NCBI GenBank assembly: GCA_002162795.1
Contig: MAAY01000007.1
Span: 1 to 64,000 of the forward strand
Source of the DNA: Rhodobacterales bacterium 56_14_T64
GTDB taxonomy: Bacteria > Pseudomonadota > Alphaproteobacteria > Rhodobacterales > Rhodobacteraceae
DNA: 64,000 nt
Reading direction: 5' to 3'
How positions within the stretch are numbered: position 1 is the stretch's first letter; each line of letters begins with the position of its first letter. Shown here in pieces: positions 1-12,748 of this stretch. A program made the position numbers and the translations under genes. The notes below the pieces were generated by a model that was not told the DNA's origin, did no database searches, and saw only the letters and a program-made list of their open reading frames with translations.

Positions 1-911
1 TCCGCGAGCGCGAGGCGCTGCAGGCGGCGATTGACGAATGTTATGACGCCGGTCTGCTGGGCAAAAACGCCTGCAAATCGGGCTGGGCTTTTGATGTGTT
101 CCTGCATCACGGTGCCGGCGCTTATATCTGCGGTGAAGAAACCGCGCTGCTGGAAAGCCTTGAGGGCAAAAAAGGCATGCCGCGGATGAAACCACCGTTC
201 CCTGCTGGTGCTGGTCTGTATGGCTGCCCGACCACAGTGAACAATGTGGAATCCATCGCCGTAGTGCCGACCATTCTGCGGCGCGGTCCCGAGTGGTTCA
301 GCTCGTTTGGGCGTCCCAACAATGTGGGCACCAAACTGTTTGGCATTTCCGGCCACGTGAACAACCCCTGTGTGGTTGAAGAGGCGATGTCGATCACCTT
401 TGAAGAGCTGATTGACCGTCACTGTGGTGGCATCCGCGGCGGCTGGGACAATCTGAAAGCGGTTATCCCGGGTGGCTCGTCCGTGCCGATGCTGCCGGCG
501 GATGTGATGCGTGACGGCGCGATCATGGATTTTGACTGGCTGCGCGAACAACGCTCTGGTCTGGGCACCGCGGCGGTGATCGTGATGGATCAGTCCACCG
601 ATGTCATCAAAGCGATCTGGCGCCTGTCCAAGTTCTACAAACACGAAAGCTGTGGTCAGTGTACGCCGTGTCGTGAAGGCACCGGCTGGATGATGCGGGT
701 GATGGACCGTCTGGTCAAAGGCACCGCTGAAGTCGAAGAGATCGACATGCTGCTCGACATTACCAAGCAAGTCGAAGGTCACACGATCTGTGCGCTTGGC
801 GATGCGGCGGCCTGGCCGATCCAGGGTCTGGTGCGTCATTTCCGCGAAGAAATCGAAGACCGGCTCAAGGCCAGCAAGACCGGCCGTATGGGCGCGATGG
901 CGGCGGAGTAA
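1..911 (+). CDS. nuoF: NADH-quinone oxidoreductase subunit F (5' end outside window)
   Basis: This is the flavoprotein subunit of complex I, which binds NADH and FMN and passes electrons to the Fe-S chain on the cytoplasmic arm. The reading frame is open from position 3, so the N-terminal part is missing and about 302 residues remain. The visible stretch has the family signature [16 protein letters not shown]. Near the C-terminus are the cluster N3 cysteines, SCGQCTPC and later HTICALGD. The gene is followed 8 bp later by a DUF3291 gene and then by the remaining nuo genes on the same strand, which points to one operon. The identification is secure; only the truncation by the window edge limits it. 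Confidence 0.98.
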   Translation, partial: REREALQAAIDECYDAGLLGKNACKSGWAFDVFLHHGAGAYICGEETALLESLEGKKGMPRMKPPFPAGAGLYGCPTTVNNVESIAVVPTILRRGPEWFSSFGRPNNVGTKLFGISGHVNNPCVVEEAMSITFEELIDRHCGGIRGGWDNLKAVIPGGSSVPMLPADVMRDGAIMDFDWLREQRSGLGTAAVIVMDQSTDVIKAIWRLSKFYKHESCGQCTPCREGTGWMMRVMDRLVKGTAEVEEIDMLLDITKQVEGHTICALGDAAAWPIQGLVRHFREEIEDRLKASKTGRMGAMAAE

Positions 912-919
912 ACCAGACA

Positions 920-1408
920 ATGACCCCCACCGGATATCAGCTTGCAGAACTTAACATCGGGCGCCTTGTGGCCGATGTTGATGACGCACGCGTGGCGCCG
1001 TTTATGGATGCGCTTGATAAGGTGAATGCGATTGCTGAGCGCAGCGAGGGGTTTGTCTGGCGTCTGGTCGGGGAGGGCAATGATGCCACCGATCTGGCGG
1101 GGGAGGCAGACGCACGTCTGATCCCAAACATGTCAGTCTGGCGCGATGTAACCAGCCTGCAGGATTTTGTGTTCAACACCGTTCACAAGGCGTTTGTGAT
1201 GCGCCGCTCGGAATGGTTTGAGACGTTAGACCACATGTTTTTTGTCATGTGGTGGGTGCCGGAAGGGCATCAGCCGACGCTGACAGAGGCTTATCAAAAG
1301 CTCGAAGCGTTGCAGAACTATGGGGACAGTGACCAGGCTTTTGGCTGGTCTTATCTGAAAGAAACACCGCTGTGGGATTCCCTCAGCCGTGTTTCCGCAG
1401 CGGAGTGA
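920..1408 (+). CDS. DUF3291 domain-containing protein
   Basis: This 162-residue soluble protein resembles the DUF3291 family, which is predicted to have a ferredoxin-like fold related to antibiotic-biosynthesis monooxygenases. Recognisable family stretches are the N-terminal YQLAELNIGRL, the central GFVWRL, MSVW and YHKAF-like region (here VHKAFVMRR), and MWWVPEGHQPT. Its molecular function is unknown. It starts 8 bp after the nuoF stop and ends 7 bp before the next start, so it is almost certainly co-transcribed with the complex I genes. Other Rhodobacter-type nuo operons also carry non-Nuo frames. Nothing in the sequence shows a direct role in complex I. Confidence 0.85.
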   Translation: MTPTGYQLAELNIGRLVADVDDARVAPFMDALDKVNAIAERSEGFVWRLVGEGNDATDLAGEADARLIPNMSVWRDVTSLQDFVFNTVHKAFVMRRSEWFETLDHMFFVMWWVPEGHQPTLTEAYQKLEALQNYGDSDQAFGWSYLKETPLWDSLSRVSAAE

Positions 1409-1415
1409 TCCCCTT

Positions 1416-1811
1416 ATGAAACGTGTCTTAATTCCCCTTCTTGTCAGTCTTGCGACGGCCTCTGTGGCCGAGACCAGCCTGCGTGATGAAAAGCAGATCA
1501 ATGACGGTTTGATCGCGGTGGCGGTGGCCGATGCGATCCGCAAGAATTGCGGCGATATCAGCCCTCGTTATTTCCGCGCGATCAGCTATATGTCGTCGCT
1601 GAAACGCCAGGCCGGTAAGCTGGGCTATTCTGCGGCTGAGATTAAAGAATTTGTTGGCAATGATACCGACAAGGCGCGGGTGGCTGCGGCGGCACAGGAG
1701 TATCTTGTGGGCCACGGTGTCAGTGCCGGTGACAGCGCCAGCTATTGCGCCGCCGGGCGTGGTGAAATTGCCGCCGGAAGCACGTCCGGCAGATTGTTGA
1801 GGGCGAAATGA
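1416..1811 (+). CDS. DUF5333-like exported protein, first copy
   Basis: This is a 131-residue protein with an N-terminal signal peptide (MKRVLIPLLVSLATASVA, cleavage probably after AVA). The mature part has two cysteines, one in KNCGDIS and one in SYCAAG, which could form a periplasmic disulfide. The start at 1416 is preferred over the in-frame ATG at 1389 because only it opens directly into a signal peptide. I recognise it as the DUF5333 type found in Rhodobacterales nuo operons; the function is unknown. The adjacent downstream gene is a paralogue: the two share a GYS, A-A-EY/EF, YCA/LCA, EIA and G-LL pattern. The stop overlaps the next start by 4 bp, indicating translational coupling. Confidence 0.82.
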   Translation: MKRVLIPLLVSLATASVAETSLRDEKQINDGLIAVAVADAIRKNCGDISPRYFRAISYMSSLKRQAGKLGYSAAEIKEFVGNDTDKARVAAAAQEYLVGHGVSAGDSASYCAAGRGEIAAGSTSGRLLRAK

Positions 1812-2212
1812 CATCGACGTTGATGACCTCTGCAAGGATGAGCCTGGCGGCATTGCTGCTGGGCGCGCCGGCTTATGCGACGACGCTGGCCGATGACGCT
1901 GTGGTGTTTGACAGCATGGTGCAGTCGGTGGTGGTCACTGAGGTCGTCGGCGGTTGCCCCGCCATTTCGGTCAATCAGCGGCGGATGAACCGGCTGACCA
2001 AAAAGATGATGAAACAGATTTCCCGGAGCGGTTACAGCACCGGGCAGATTATGTTGCTGCGCGACGAGGCCTATCTGGCCCGGATCGCTGTGGCGGCGGA
2101 TGAATTCTACCGCGCCAATGGTGTGGTCGAGAAAAATGAGAGCGCGCTTTGTGCGCTTGGCAAAAGCGAGATTGCCGGCAGAACGCCGATCGGCAAGCTC
2201 CTTCAGGAATAG
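1808..2212 (+). CDS. DUF5333-like exported protein, second copy
   Basis: This 134-residue protein has a hydrophobic N-terminal segment ([13 protein letters not shown]) that looks like a signal peptide. It aligns by eye with the protein encoded just upstream: a cysteine in the GGCPAIS region, a SGYSTGQI segment, an [11 protein letters not shown] helix, a second cysteine in [11 protein letters not shown], and a terminal IGKLLQE. The two are diverged tandem duplicates. The start overlaps the previous gene by 4 bp and nuoG begins 10 bp after the stop, so it is embedded in the complex I operon. Its function is unknown. A periplasmic location is inferred from the signal peptide. Confidence 0.8.
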   Translation: MTSTLMTSARMSLAALLLGAPAYATTLADDAVVFDSMVQSVVVTEVVGGCPAISVNQRRMNRLTKKMMKQISRSGYSTGQIMLLRDEAYLARIAVAADEFYRANGVVEKNESALCALGKSEIAGRTPIGKLLQE

Positions 2213-2222
2213 GTTAGGTGAC

Positions 2223-4241
2223 ATGAGCGAGTTGCGCACAATCATCATTGACGGCAAAGAAGTGTCGGTCGATCCGGCCATGACCCTTATTCAGGCCTGT
2301 GAAGAGGCGGGCATTGAAGTGCCGCGCTTCTGTTATCACGAGCGTCTGTCGATTGCCGGGAACTGCCGCATGTGTCTGGTTGAGGTTGTGGGCGGTCCGC
2401 CCAAGCCCGCCGCCAGCTGCGCGATGCAGGTGCGCGATCTGCGGCCTGGTCCGGAAGGCCAGCCGCCGGTGGTGAAAACCAACAGCCCGATGGTCAAAAA
2501 GGCCCGCGAAGGCGTGATGGAATTCATGCTGATCAACCACCCGCTGGATTGCCCGATCTGCGATCAGGGCGGTGAGTGTGATCTGCAGGATCAGGCCGTG
2601 GCCTATGGTCTGTCGGGCAGCCGCTTCAATGAGATGAAACGGGCGGTGGATGATCTGGATCTGGGGCCACTGGTCTCGACCACGATGACGCGCTGTATCT
2701 CGTGTACCCGCTGTGTGCGCTTTACCTCTGAGATCGCCGGCATCACCCAGATGGGCCAGACCGGTCGTGGTGAAGATGCGGAAATCACCAGCTATCTGAA
2801 CCAGACGCTGGAAAGCAATCTGCAGGGCAATATCATTGATCTGTGCCCGGTTGGCGCGCTGACTTCCAAGCCTTATGCCTTTACGGCGCGGCCCTGGGAG
2901 CTGAACAAAACCGAGAGCATCGACGTGATGGATGCGATGGGGGCGAGCATCCGCATCGACACCAAAGGGCGCGAAGTGAAACGCATTCTGCCGCGCAACC
3001 ATGATGGCGTGAATGAAGAGTGGATTTCCGACAAAACCCGCTTTGTGGTTGATGGCCTGCGCCGTCAGCGTCTGGACACACCTTACATCCGTGAAAACGG
3101 CAAGTTGCGCAAAGCCAGCTGGCCCGAAGCCCTGTCGGCTGTTGCCAGCGCGATGAAAGGCAAAAAGATTGCCGGTCTGATCGGCGATCTGGTGCCGGTT
3201 GAAGCTGCTTATGCGCTCAAAACCCTCGTCGAGGGCCAGGGCGGTAAAGTGGAATGCCGCACCGACCGCGCCCGTCTGCCCGAGGGCAACCGCTCGGCCT
3301 ATGTCGGGACTGCCAGCATTGCTGACATCGACAGTGCCAAAGCGATCATGCTGATCGGCACCAACCCACGTCTGGAAGCGCCGGTGATGAACGCGCGCAT
3401 CCGCCGGGCCTGGATCAATGGTGCCAAGATCGGTGTTGTCGGTGAGGCGGTTGATCTGACCTATGAATATTTCCACCTCGGCACGGATCGTGCGGCGCTG
3501 GAAAAAATGGCTGCCAAACACGAGGGCGATGCCATTGGCAAAGACACCCTGGTGATTGTGGGGCAGGGCGCTCTGCAGGAAGCCGACGGCGAAGCGGTGA
3601 TGAGCCAGGCGATGCGCTTTGCGGAAATCACTGAGTCCAAATTGCTGGTGCTGCACACTGCCGCCGCCCGCGTGGGCGCGATGGATATCGGCGCCACCAC
3701 CACCGGCGGCCTGGAAGCGGCGCTTGACGGGGCTGAGGTGATTTACAACCTCGGTGCGGATGAGGTCGAAATCGACGCCGGTGCGTTTGTGATCTACCAG
3801 GGCAGCCACGGCGACCGCGGCGCGCATCGTGCCGATGTGATCCTGCCGGCCGCCGCTTATACCGAAGAAAACGGTTTGTTCGTGAACACCGAAGGCCGGC
3901 CACAGCTGGCGATGCGGGCTGGTTTTGCGCCGGGCGAGGCCAAGGAAAACTGGGCGATCCTGCGGGCGCTGTCGGCTGAGCTGGGCGCGGCGCTGCCGTT
4001 TGACAGCCTGGCGCAGCTGCGCAATGACCTGGTTGCTGCGGTGCCACATCTGGCCGGGATCGATCAGGTGCCCGCAAACGAATGGGCGCCCCTGCCGGTT
4101 GAGAAAATGGGCAAGGCGAGTTTCCGCAATGCGGTGAAAGATTTCTATCTGACCAACGCGGTTGCACGGGCGTCAGCGCTGATGGCGGAACTGTCCGCAT
4201 CGGTTGTGGCGCGCGGCAAAGAAAAGCTCGCGGCAGAATGA
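2223..4241 (+). CDS. nuoG: NADH-quinone oxidoreductase subunit G
   Basis: This 672-residue subunit carries three or four Fe-S clusters in the peripheral arm of complex I. The N-terminal 2Fe-2S ligands are C37, C48, C51 and C66. The next 4Fe-4S cluster uses H106, C110, C113 and C119 (motif [15 protein letters not shown]). The second uses C158, C161, C164 and C208. The rest is the molybdopterin-oxidoreductase-like domain, which binds no molybdenum in complex I. The ATG at 2223 starts the canonical [14 protein letters not shown] sequence; upstream in-frame codons lie inside the previous gene. The stop overlaps the start of a small lipoprotein gene by 4 bp. Confidence 0.98.
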   Translation: MSELRTIIIDGKEVSVDPAMTLIQACEEAGIEVPRFCYHERLSIAGNCRMCLVEVVGGPPKPAASCAMQVRDLRPGPEGQPPVVKTNSPMVKKAREGVMEFMLINHPLDCPICDQGGECDLQDQAVAYGLSGSRFNEMKRAVDDLDLGPLVSTTMTRCISCTRCVRFTSEIAGITQMGQTGRGEDAEITSYLNQTLESNLQGNIIDLCPVGALTSKPYAFTARPWELNKTESIDVMDAMGASIRIDTKGREVKRILPRNHDGVNEEWISDKTRFVVDGLRRQRLDTPYIRENGKLRKASWPEALSAVASAMKGKKIAGLIGDLVPVEAAYALKTLVEGQGGKVECRTDRARLPEGNRSAYVGTASIADIDSAKAIMLIGTNPRLEAPVMNARIRRAWINGAKIGVVGEAVDLTYEYFHLGTDRAALEKMAAKHEGDAIGKDTLVIVGQGALQEADGEAVMSQAMRFAEITESKLLVLHTAAARVGAMDIGATTTGGLEAALDGAEVIYNLGADEVEIDAGAFVIYQGSHGDRGAHRADVILPAAAYTEENGLFVNTEGRPQLAMRAGFAPGEAKENWAILRALSAELGAALPFDSLAQLRNDLVAAVPHLAGIDQVPANEWAPLPVEKMGKASFRNAVKDFYLTNAVARASALMAELSASVVARGKEKLAAE

Positions 4242-4642
4242 ACACAGGTGTCACATATGCGCTGGCGGCGGCGGGCTTTTTGCTGCTGTCGGGCTGTGTG
4301 ACGCAACCAAACGTGGCGTTGGTCGACGACTACCGCCCCGTTTACAACGGAATTGAGACCCGTCTCTGGGATGGGGATCTGGTGAATTTTCGTGTGTCTG
4401 TGACAGGCGCACGGGACAACAATGATGTGGCCAGCTATGCGAAATGTGCGGCCGCGCAATACGCGCTGATCCGGGGATACGGATTTGCGCGTCATGTGCG
4501 GACAAATGTGACGCAAGAGGGTGGCGTTTGGCAGGGAGATGCTGTTTACACCATCTCGCCAGCGCTCCCGCGTGGAAGCAGGACGATTGACGCTGAAGTC
4601 ACCGTCCGCAACTGCGTGGCCGAGGGAATACCGACGGTGTGA
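4238..4642 (+). CDS. small lipoprotein encoded between nuoG and nuoH
   Basis: This 134-residue protein starts with a lipoprotein signal: a hydrophobic run ending in LLSGC, with the lipidated cysteine at residue 20. The mature domain has two further cysteines ([10 protein letters not shown] and VRNCVAEG) and is otherwise unremarkable. The pattern of a CAAAQYAL helix followed by a beta-rich end suggests a small alpha/beta domain, but I do not recognise a named family. The start codon overlaps the nuoG stop (ATGA), and nuoH begins 11 bp after its stop, so it is translated as part of the nuo mRNA. A role at the membrane or in the periplasm is inferred from the lipobox only. Confidence 0.8.
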   Translation: MNTGVTYALAAAGFLLLSGCVTQPNVALVDDYRPVYNGIETRLWDGDLVNFRVSVTGARDNNDVASYAKCAAAQYALIRGYGFARHVRTNVTQEGGVWQGDAVYTISPALPRGSRTIDAEVTVRNCVAEGIPTV

Positions 4643-4653
4643 GAGGCCAAGCC

Positions 4654-6590
<1,937 letters not shown>

Positions 6591-6594
<4 letters not shown>

Positions 6595-7199
6595 CTGTCG
6601 CAGATATCGCATTTTACATCTTTTCCCTGACCCTGGTGACCGCCGGGCTGTTCACGGTTGTGGCGCGCAATCCCGTTCATTCGGTGTTGTGGCTGATCCT
6701 GAGCTTCCTGTCGGCCTCGGGTCTGTTCGTACTGCTGGGCGCTGAATTCGTCGCCATGCTGCTGGTGATTGTCTATGTGGGCGCAGTCATGGTGCTGTTC
6801 CTGTTTGTGGTGATGATGCTGGACGTCGATTTTGCCGAGCTGAAGGCCGAGATGGCCAAGTTCATGCCGCTGGCGCTGCTGATTGGCCTGGTCATTCTGA
6901 TGCAGTTGGTGATGGGGTATGGCGCTTGGGAAAGCGCACATGGCGCGTCTGATCTGCTGGCCAATCCGATTACTGCGGACCACCACAACACCGAGGCCCT
7001 GGGCCTTATCCTTTATGATGAATATTTCCTTCTGTTCCAGCTGTCGGGTCTGATCCTGCTGGTCGCCATGATCGGCGCCATCGTATTGACCCTGCGCCAT
7101 CGCAAAGATGTCAAACGCCAGGATGTCCTGGCTCAGATGTTCCGCGACCCGGCCAAGGCGATGGAACTTAAGGACGTGAAACCGGGGCAGGGGCTGTAA
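6591..7199 (+). CDS. nuoJ: NADH-quinone oxidoreductase subunit J
   Basis: This 202-residue membrane subunit has five hydrophobic segments. Signatures include [15 protein letters not shown], the [18 protein letters not shown] helix that carries the pi-bulge in complex I, and a cytoplasmic C-terminal tail. It starts with GTG at 6591, overlapping the preceding stop, with AGGAGGGC upstream as a ribosome-binding site. nuoK begins 4 bp after its stop. Confidence 0.97.
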
Positions 7200-7203
7200 G
7201 TCA

Positions 7204-7509
7204 ATGATTGGTATTGAACATTATCTCACCGTCGCGGCGACACTCTTCGTCATCGGCATCTTTGGGCTGTTCTTGAACCGCAAGAACGTGATCATCCTGC
7301 TGATGAGCATCGAATTGATGCTGCTGGCGGTGAACATCAATCTTGTGGCCTTCTCTAGCTTCCTTGGTGATCTGGTGGGGCAGGTGTTTACCCTGTTTGT
7401 GCTGACCGTGGCCGCCGCCGAGGCTGCCATTGGTCTGGCGATCCTGGTCTGCTACTTCCGCAACCGCGGAACAATCGACGTCGAAGACATCAGCGTGATG
7501 AAGGGCTAA
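7204..7509 (+). CDS. nuoK: NADH-quinone oxidoreductase subunit K
   Basis: This 101-residue subunit has three membrane helices and is a Mrp-type antiporter-related part of the proton-translocating arm. Conserved acidic residues in the membrane are visible in [10 protein letters not shown] and [10 protein letters not shown]. Its length and position between nuoJ and nuoL are canonical. Confidence 0.97.
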   Translation: MIGIEHYLTVAATLFVIGIFGLFLNRKNVIILLMSIELMLLAVNINLVAFSSFLGDLVGQVFTLFVLTVAAAEAAIGLAILVCYFRNRGTIDVEDISVMKG

Positions 7510-7515
7510 GACATC

Positions 7516-9636
7516 ATGGAAACCATCCTCCTCTTTGCCCCGCTCATCGGGTCTATAATCTGCGGGTTCGGCTATAAATACATCGGCGAGAAAGCCGCGA
7601 TGTGGACCTCGACGGGTATGCTGTTCCTGTCGGCCTTCCTCTCGTGGATCTCGTTCCTGACATTTGATGGCGTCACCCAGCACATTGAAATCCTACGCTG
7701 GATCGAAAGTGGCTCGCTGTCGACGTCCTGGGGCATCCGTTTGGACCGTCTGACCACAATCATGCTGATCGTGATCACCACGGTGTCGTCACTGGTTCAC
7801 CTTTATAGCTTTGGCTACATGGACAAGGACCCGCAGTGGAAAGAAGACGAAAGCTATAAGCCGCGCTTCTTTGCCTATCTGTCGTTCTTTACCTTTGCCA
7901 TGTTGATGCTGGTGACCTCGGATAACCTTGTCCAGATGTTCTTTGGCTGGGAAGGCGTGGGCGTTGCCTCGTACCTGCTGATTGGTTTCTACTACCGCAA
8001 ACCAACTGCCAACGCTGCGGCGATCAAAGCCTTTGTGGTCAACCGGGTGGGTGACTTTGGCTTTGCACTGGGTATCTTTGGCCTGTTCTTCCTGACAGAC
8101 AGCATCAATCTGAACGATGTCTTTGCTGCGGCACCAAAACTGGCTGAAACTCAGCTGACTTTCTTGTGGACCGAGTGGAACGCTGCAAACCTGCTGGCCT
8201 TCTTGTTGTTTGTTGGTGCGATGGGTAAATCTGCTCAACTGTTCCTGCACACTTGGCTGCCTGACGCGATGGAAGGCCCGACACCTGTGTCTGCGCTGAT
8301 CCACGCGGCGACCATGGTGACGGCCGGTGTATTCCTGGTCTGCCGCATGTCACCGCTGATGGAGTTCGCACCAGAGGCAATGGCATTTGTAACTGTGATT
8401 GGCGCGTCTACCGCGTTCTTTGCGGCCACCGTTGGTCTGGTTCAGACAGACATCAAACGCGTCATCGCGTATTCCACCTGTTCGCAGCTGGGCTATATGT
8501 TCGTTGCCGCCGGTGTTGGCATGTATTCGGCTGCGATGTTCCACCTGCTGACCCACGCTTTCTTTAAGGCGCTGTTGTTCCTTGGCGCTGGTTCGGTCAT
8601 CAACGCGATGCACCACGAGCAGGAAATGACCGAATACGGGGGCTTGCGCAAAAAGATCCCATATACCTACTGGGCAATGATGATCGGCACGCTGGCCATT
8701 ACCGGTGTTGGCATCCCGCTGACCCACATTGGCTTTGCTGGCTTCCTGTCCAAGGACGCGATCATCGAAAGCGCTTATGCTGGTGGATCCGGATATGGTT
8801 TCTGGATGCTGGTAATCGCCGCTGCAATGACCTCGTTCTACTCGTGGCGACTGATGTTCCTCACCTTCTTTGGCAAGCCACGTGGCGACAAGCATACTCA
8901 TGATCACGCGCATGAAAGCCCGATGACCATGTTGATCCCGCTGGGCGTTCTGTCCGTTGGCGCTGTTCTGGCTGGCATGCTGTGGTACGGGTCCTTCTTT
9001 GGTCATGCTGATCAGGTGGGCAAGTTCTATGGAATCCCTGTTGCCGAAGCGTCGGCACATGGCGAGACATCAGATCACGGTGAAACCGATAGCCACGGCG
9101 AAAGCACTGGGCATAGCGATGACACGGGTCATGGTGAAGCCGCTGCTGAGGGCGAGCATCACTATGTGTTTGCTGGCGAACCTGGCGAAGGCGGACTGTA
9201 CTTTGGCAAGGACAACACAGTTCTGGACGACGCACATGCGGCTCCGGCTTGGGTCAAGGTGTCACCGTTCATTGCGATGCTGGGCGGACTGCTGATGGCG
9301 ATCTGGTTCTACATCATCAATCCATCGCTGCCCGGTCGTTTGGCGCAAGCTCAGAAACCTCTGTATCTGTTCTTCAAGAACAAGTGGTATTTCGACGAGC
9401 TCTACGACGCGATCTTCGTCAAGCCCGCAATGGCTTTGGGCCGGTTCCTGTGGAAAAGTGGTGATGGCAAGGCCATTGACGGCTTCCTGAACGGCGTCGC
9501 TATGGGCGTTGTTCCCTTCTTCACCCGTCTGGCCGGACGCGCACAAACGGGTTTCATCTTTACTTACGCCTTCTGGATGGTGCTGGGCATTGTTGCCCTG
9601 GTTACCTGGATGTCGATCGGCGGAGGAGCCCACTGA
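7516..9636 (+). CDS. nuoL: NADH-quinone oxidoreductase subunit L
   Basis: This 706-residue antiporter-like subunit has about sixteen hydrophobic helices and the lateral C-terminal helix that runs along the membrane arm. Family signatures are [38 protein letters not shown] and [15 protein letters not shown]. An unusual hydrophilic loop at about residues 457-550 is very rich in histidine, with repeated HGE units at 515-541. Its stop codon overlaps the nuoM start by one base. Confidence 0.98.
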   Translation: METILLFAPLIGSIICGFGYKYIGEKAAMWTSTGMLFLSAFLSWISFLTFDGVTQHIEILRWIESGSLSTSWGIRLDRLTTIMLIVITTVSSLVHLYSFGYMDKDPQWKEDESYKPRFFAYLSFFTFAMLMLVTSDNLVQMFFGWEGVGVASYLLIGFYYRKPTANAAAIKAFVVNRVGDFGFALGIFGLFFLTDSINLNDVFAAAPKLAETQLTFLWTEWNAANLLAFLLFVGAMGKSAQLFLHTWLPDAMEGPTPVSALIHAATMVTAGVFLVCRMSPLMEFAPEAMAFVTVIGASTAFFAATVGLVQTDIKRVIAYSTCSQLGYMFVAAGVGMYSAAMFHLLTHAFFKALLFLGAGSVINAMHHEQEMTEYGGLRKKIPYTYWAMMIGTLAITGVGIPLTHIGFAGFLSKDAIIESAYAGGSGYGFWMLVIAAAMTSFYSWRLMFLTFFGKPRGDKHTHDHAHESPMTMLIPLGVLSVGAVLAGMLWYGSFFGHADQVGKFYGIPVAEASAHGETSDHGETDSHGESTGHSDDTGHGEAAAEGEHHYVFAGEPGEGGLYFGKDNTVLDDAHAAPAWVKVSPFIAMLGGLLMAIWFYIINPSLPGRLAQAQKPLYLFFKNKWYFDELYDAIFVKPAMALGRFLWKSGDGKAIDGFLNGVAMGVVPFFTRLAGRAQTGFIFTYAFWMVLGIVALVTWMSIGGGAH

Positions 9637-11183
9637 TGGACAACATACTGTCTATTGTCACCTTTATTCCAGCACTGGCTGCGGGGATCCTGGCCCTGTT
9701 CCTGCGGGGCGAGGATGAGGCTGCACAGCGAAACGCCAAGTATGTCGCGCTGTTTGCCACCTCGATCACCTTCTTGGTGAGCCTGGGGATCTACTTTGAG
9801 TTTGATCCAGCCAACACCGGCTTTCAGTTTGTCGAACAGGCAGATTGGTTGCTTGGCCTGCAATACAAAATGGGCGTCGACGGCATTTCAGTGCTGTTTG
9901 TGATGCTGACCACGTTCGTGATGCCGCTGACCATTCTGGCCAGCTGGAATGTCTCCACCCGCGTCAAGGAATACATGATTGCATTCCTGCTGCTGGAAAC
10001 TTTGATGTTGGGCGTCTTCATGGCGCTGGATCTGGTGTTGTTCTACTTGTTCTTCGAGGCAGGCCTGATCCCGATGTTCCTGATCATTGGCATCTGGGGC
10101 GGCAAAGAGCGGATCTACGCGTCGTTCAAGTTCTTCTTGTACACCTTCCTCGGCTCGGTGCTGATGCTGGTGGCGATGGTGGCGATGTTTGCTGATGCGG
10201 GCACCACCGACATCGAAGTGCTGATGACCCATACCTTTGCCTCGAATAGTTTTGAGGTCTTGGGCATTCAGATTACCGGCGGTATGCAGACCCTGATGTT
10301 CCTGGCGTTCTTTGCATCCTTCGCTGTGAAAATGCCAATGTGGCCGGTGCACACCTGGTTGCCGGATGCACACGTTCAGGCGCCGACCGCCGGGTCAGTT
10401 GTTCTGGCGGCCATCCTGTTGAAAATGGGCGGTTACGGCTTCTTGCGGTTCAGCCTGCCGATGTTCCCAGTTGGCTCCGAGGTGATGACCGACATGGTGC
10501 TGTGGATGTCGGCGATTGCCATCGTCTATACTTCGCTGGTGGCGCTGGTGCAGGACGACATGAAAAAGCTGATCGCCTATTCATCCGTTGCGCACATGGG
10601 CTTTGTCACTATGGGGATCTTTTCTGTCAACCAGCAGGGCATTGATGGCGCGATTTTTCAGATGATCAGCCACGGCTTTATCTCAGCTGCCTTGTTCCTG
10701 ATCGTCGGAGTGATCTATGACCGGATGCACACCCGTGACATCAGCGCCTATGGCGGTCTGGTGATCCGGATGCCTGCTTATGCGCTGGTCTTCATGTTCT
10801 TCACTATGGGCAACGTTGGCCTGCCGGGCACATCCGGTTTTGTCGGCGAATTCCTGACCCTGATGGGAGCGTTCCAGAAAAACACCTGGGTGGCAGCGGT
10901 TGCGACCTCTGGGGTGATATTCTCGGCCTGCTACGCGCTGTATCTGTATCGCCGCGTCGTGTTTGGTGACCTGATCAAAGGTGGCTTGAAAACCATCTCG
11001 GATATGTCGATGCGCGAGCGGGTTATCTTTGCACCATTGGTGGTGATGACCATCCTGCTGGGTGTCTATCCAGCCGTGGTGACCGACATCATTGGCCCGT
11101 CAACCGAGGCGCTGGTCGCCAATTACAATCATTCTCTGGCCGCTGCGGATCTGACCCCAGCGACCCAGTCTGCGTCGCACTAA
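9636..11183 (+). CDS. nuoM: NADH-quinone oxidoreductase subunit M
   Basis: This 515-residue antiporter-like membrane subunit of complex I has fourteen or so hydrophobic segments. Recognisable family stretches include [32 protein letters not shown] and [12 protein letters not shown]. The glutamate and lysine residues needed for proton translocation are present in these motifs. It is directly linked to nuoL, and nuoN starts 13 bp downstream. Confidence 0.98.
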   Translation: MDNILSIVTFIPALAAGILALFLRGEDEAAQRNAKYVALFATSITFLVSLGIYFEFDPANTGFQFVEQADWLLGLQYKMGVDGISVLFVMLTTFVMPLTILASWNVSTRVKEYMIAFLLLETLMLGVFMALDLVLFYLFFEAGLIPMFLIIGIWGGKERIYASFKFFLYTFLGSVLMLVAMVAMFADAGTTDIEVLMTHTFASNSFEVLGIQITGGMQTLMFLAFFASFAVKMPMWPVHTWLPDAHVQAPTAGSVVLAAILLKMGGYGFLRFSLPMFPVGSEVMTDMVLWMSAIAIVYTSLVALVQDDMKKLIAYSSVAHMGFVTMGIFSVNQQGIDGAIFQMISHGFISAALFLIVGVIYDRMHTRDISAYGGLVIRMPAYALVFMFFTMGNVGLPGTSGFVGEFLTLMGAFQKNTWVAAVATSGVIFSACYALYLYRRVVFGDLIKGGLKTISDMSMRERVIFAPLVVMTILLGVYPAVVTDIIGPSTEALVANYNHSLAAADLTPATQSASH

Positions 11184-11196
11184 GGGGGCCGGGAAG

Positions 11197-12636
11197 ATGA
11201 TCCAAGCTGATCTCAACGTAATCTTGCCAGAAATGATCCTGGCCGTTTACGCCATGATAGCGCTGTTGTTTGCGGTCTATTCCAGCAAGGACAAGCTGGG
11301 GCCGCTGTTGATCTGGACCACCAGCGGCCTGATGGCCGTTCTGGCGCTGTGGATCGCCGGTAGCGGTAGCGGCACCAATGTGGTCTTTGGCGGCATGTTC
11401 GTTGATGACGGCTTTTCGCGCTTTGCCAAAGTGGTCATTCTGCTGTCGGCAGCGGCTGTACTGGTGATGGGGCAAGAGTATATGTCCCGCCGTGGAATGT
11501 TGCAGTTTGAATACCCTCTGCTGGTGTCGCTGAGCGTTGTTGGCATGATGATGATGGTCTCGGCCGGTGACCTGATGTCGCTGTATATGGGGCTGGAGCT
11601 GCAATCTTTGGCGCTGTATGTGGTTGCTTCGATGCGCCGCGACAGTGTCAAATCGACCGAGGCTGGTCTGAAGTACTTTGTTCTTGGCGCACTGTCTTCG
11701 GGTCTGCTGCTGTATGGCGCATCGCTGGTCTATGGTTTTGCCGGCACCACCAAGTTCGAGGGCATTATTCAGGTCGCACAACACGGCGAAGTCTCGATTG
11801 GGCTGCTGTTTGGCATCGTGTTCCTGATTTCCGGTCTGGCCTTTAAGGTTTCAGCGGTTCCGTTCCACATGTGGACACCAGATGTATATGAAGGCGCGCC
11901 GACTCCGGTAACTGCTTTCTTTGCATCGGCGCCCAAGATGGCCGCGATGGGTCTGTTTGCTCGCGTCATGCACGACGCCTTTGGCAACGCTGTGGCGGAC
12001 TGGAGCCAGGTTATTGCTATGCTTTCGGTGATGTCGATGTTCCTCGGCGCGGTGGCGGCGATTGGCCAGCGCAACATCAAACGGCTGATGGCCTATTCGT
12101 CCATTGCTCACATGGGCTTTGCGCTGATGGGATTGGCGGCAGGCACGGCATTTGGTGTGCAGGCGATGCTGATCTATATGGCGATCTATGTCACCATGAA
12201 CATCGGTACCTTTGCCTTCATCCTGATGATGGAAAAAGACGGCAAGCCGGTCACTGATATCGCATCGCTGAACCTGTTGTCTCGTCGCGAGCCAGCTAAG
12301 GCGCTGGCGATGCTGGTTCTGCTGTTCTCGCTGTCTGGTGTACCGCCTATGCTGGGGTTCTTTGGTAAGTTCTATGTGCTGCGCGCGGCCTATGATGCCG
12401 GTCTCGCTTGGTTGGCGATTGCCGGTGTGATTGCCTCGGTTATTGGCGCGTTTTATTATCTGCGCATCGTTTACTACATGTACTTCGGCGAAGAAGGAGA
12501 AGAGTTGGATCGCAATACTTCGCCAGTTCTGTGGGGTTTTCTGATGGCCTCCGCCGCAGTGATGGTCTTGGGCATTATCAACATGTTTGGTGTTGAGAGC
12601 GCGGCAGCGGCAGCAGCGGCAACGCTTGTTAACTGA
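11197..12636 (+). CDS. nuoN: NADH-quinone oxidoreductase subunit N
   Basis: This is the third antiporter-like membrane subunit, with 479 residues. Signatures include [45 protein letters not shown] and [13 protein letters not shown]. The C-terminus ends in an alanine run (residues about 468-475). It is the last nuo gene, and a strong terminator begins 31 bp after its stop, closing the operon. Confidence 0.98.
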   Translation: MIQADLNVILPEMILAVYAMIALLFAVYSSKDKLGPLLIWTTSGLMAVLALWIAGSGSGTNVVFGGMFVDDGFSRFAKVVILLSAAAVLVMGQEYMSRRGMLQFEYPLLVSLSVVGMMMMVSAGDLMSLYMGLELQSLALYVVASMRRDSVKSTEAGLKYFVLGALSSGLLLYGASLVYGFAGTTKFEGIIQVAQHGEVSIGLLFGIVFLISGLAFKVSAVPFHMWTPDVYEGAPTPVTAFFASAPKMAAMGLFARVMHDAFGNAVADWSQVIAMLSVMSMFLGAVAAIGQRNIKRLMAYSSIAHMGFALMGLAAGTAFGVQAMLIYMAIYVTMNIGTFAFILMMEKDGKPVTDIASLNLLSRREPAKALAMLVLLFSLSGVPPMLGFFGKFYVLRAAYDAGLAWLAIAGVIASVIGAFYYLRIVYYMYFGEEGEELDRNTSPVLWGFLMASAAVMVLGIINMFGVESAAAAAAATLVN

Positions 12637-12666
12637 GCAGCCTGACGGGCAATGTTAGAAAATTGT

Positions 12667-12696
12667 GACGCGCCCCTATGGGCGCGTCGCTTTTTT
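12667..12696 (+). terminator. rho-independent terminator after nuoN
   Basis: There is a perfect 9-bp stem (GACGCGCCC with GGGCGCGTC, loop CTAT) followed by GC and a run of six T. It lies 31 bp beyond the nuoN stop and before birA, so it should end most complex I transcripts. Confidence 0.9.
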
Positions 12697-12700
12697 GTGT

Positions 12701-12742
12701 AAGGGCCTTCGGCGAAGGTATTTGAAACAAGAAGAAGATGAG
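12701..12742 (+). repeat. GGTATTT-family repeat, copy 1
   Basis: A small hairpin (CCTTC, GGC loop, GAAGG) runs directly into GGTATTTGAAACAAGAAGAA. It lies between the nuoN terminator and birA, and its GAAGAAGATGAGGG end supplies the purine-rich region in front of the birA start. Five related copies occur elsewhere in the window. Confidence 0.7.
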
Positions 12743-12748
12743 GGTGGC

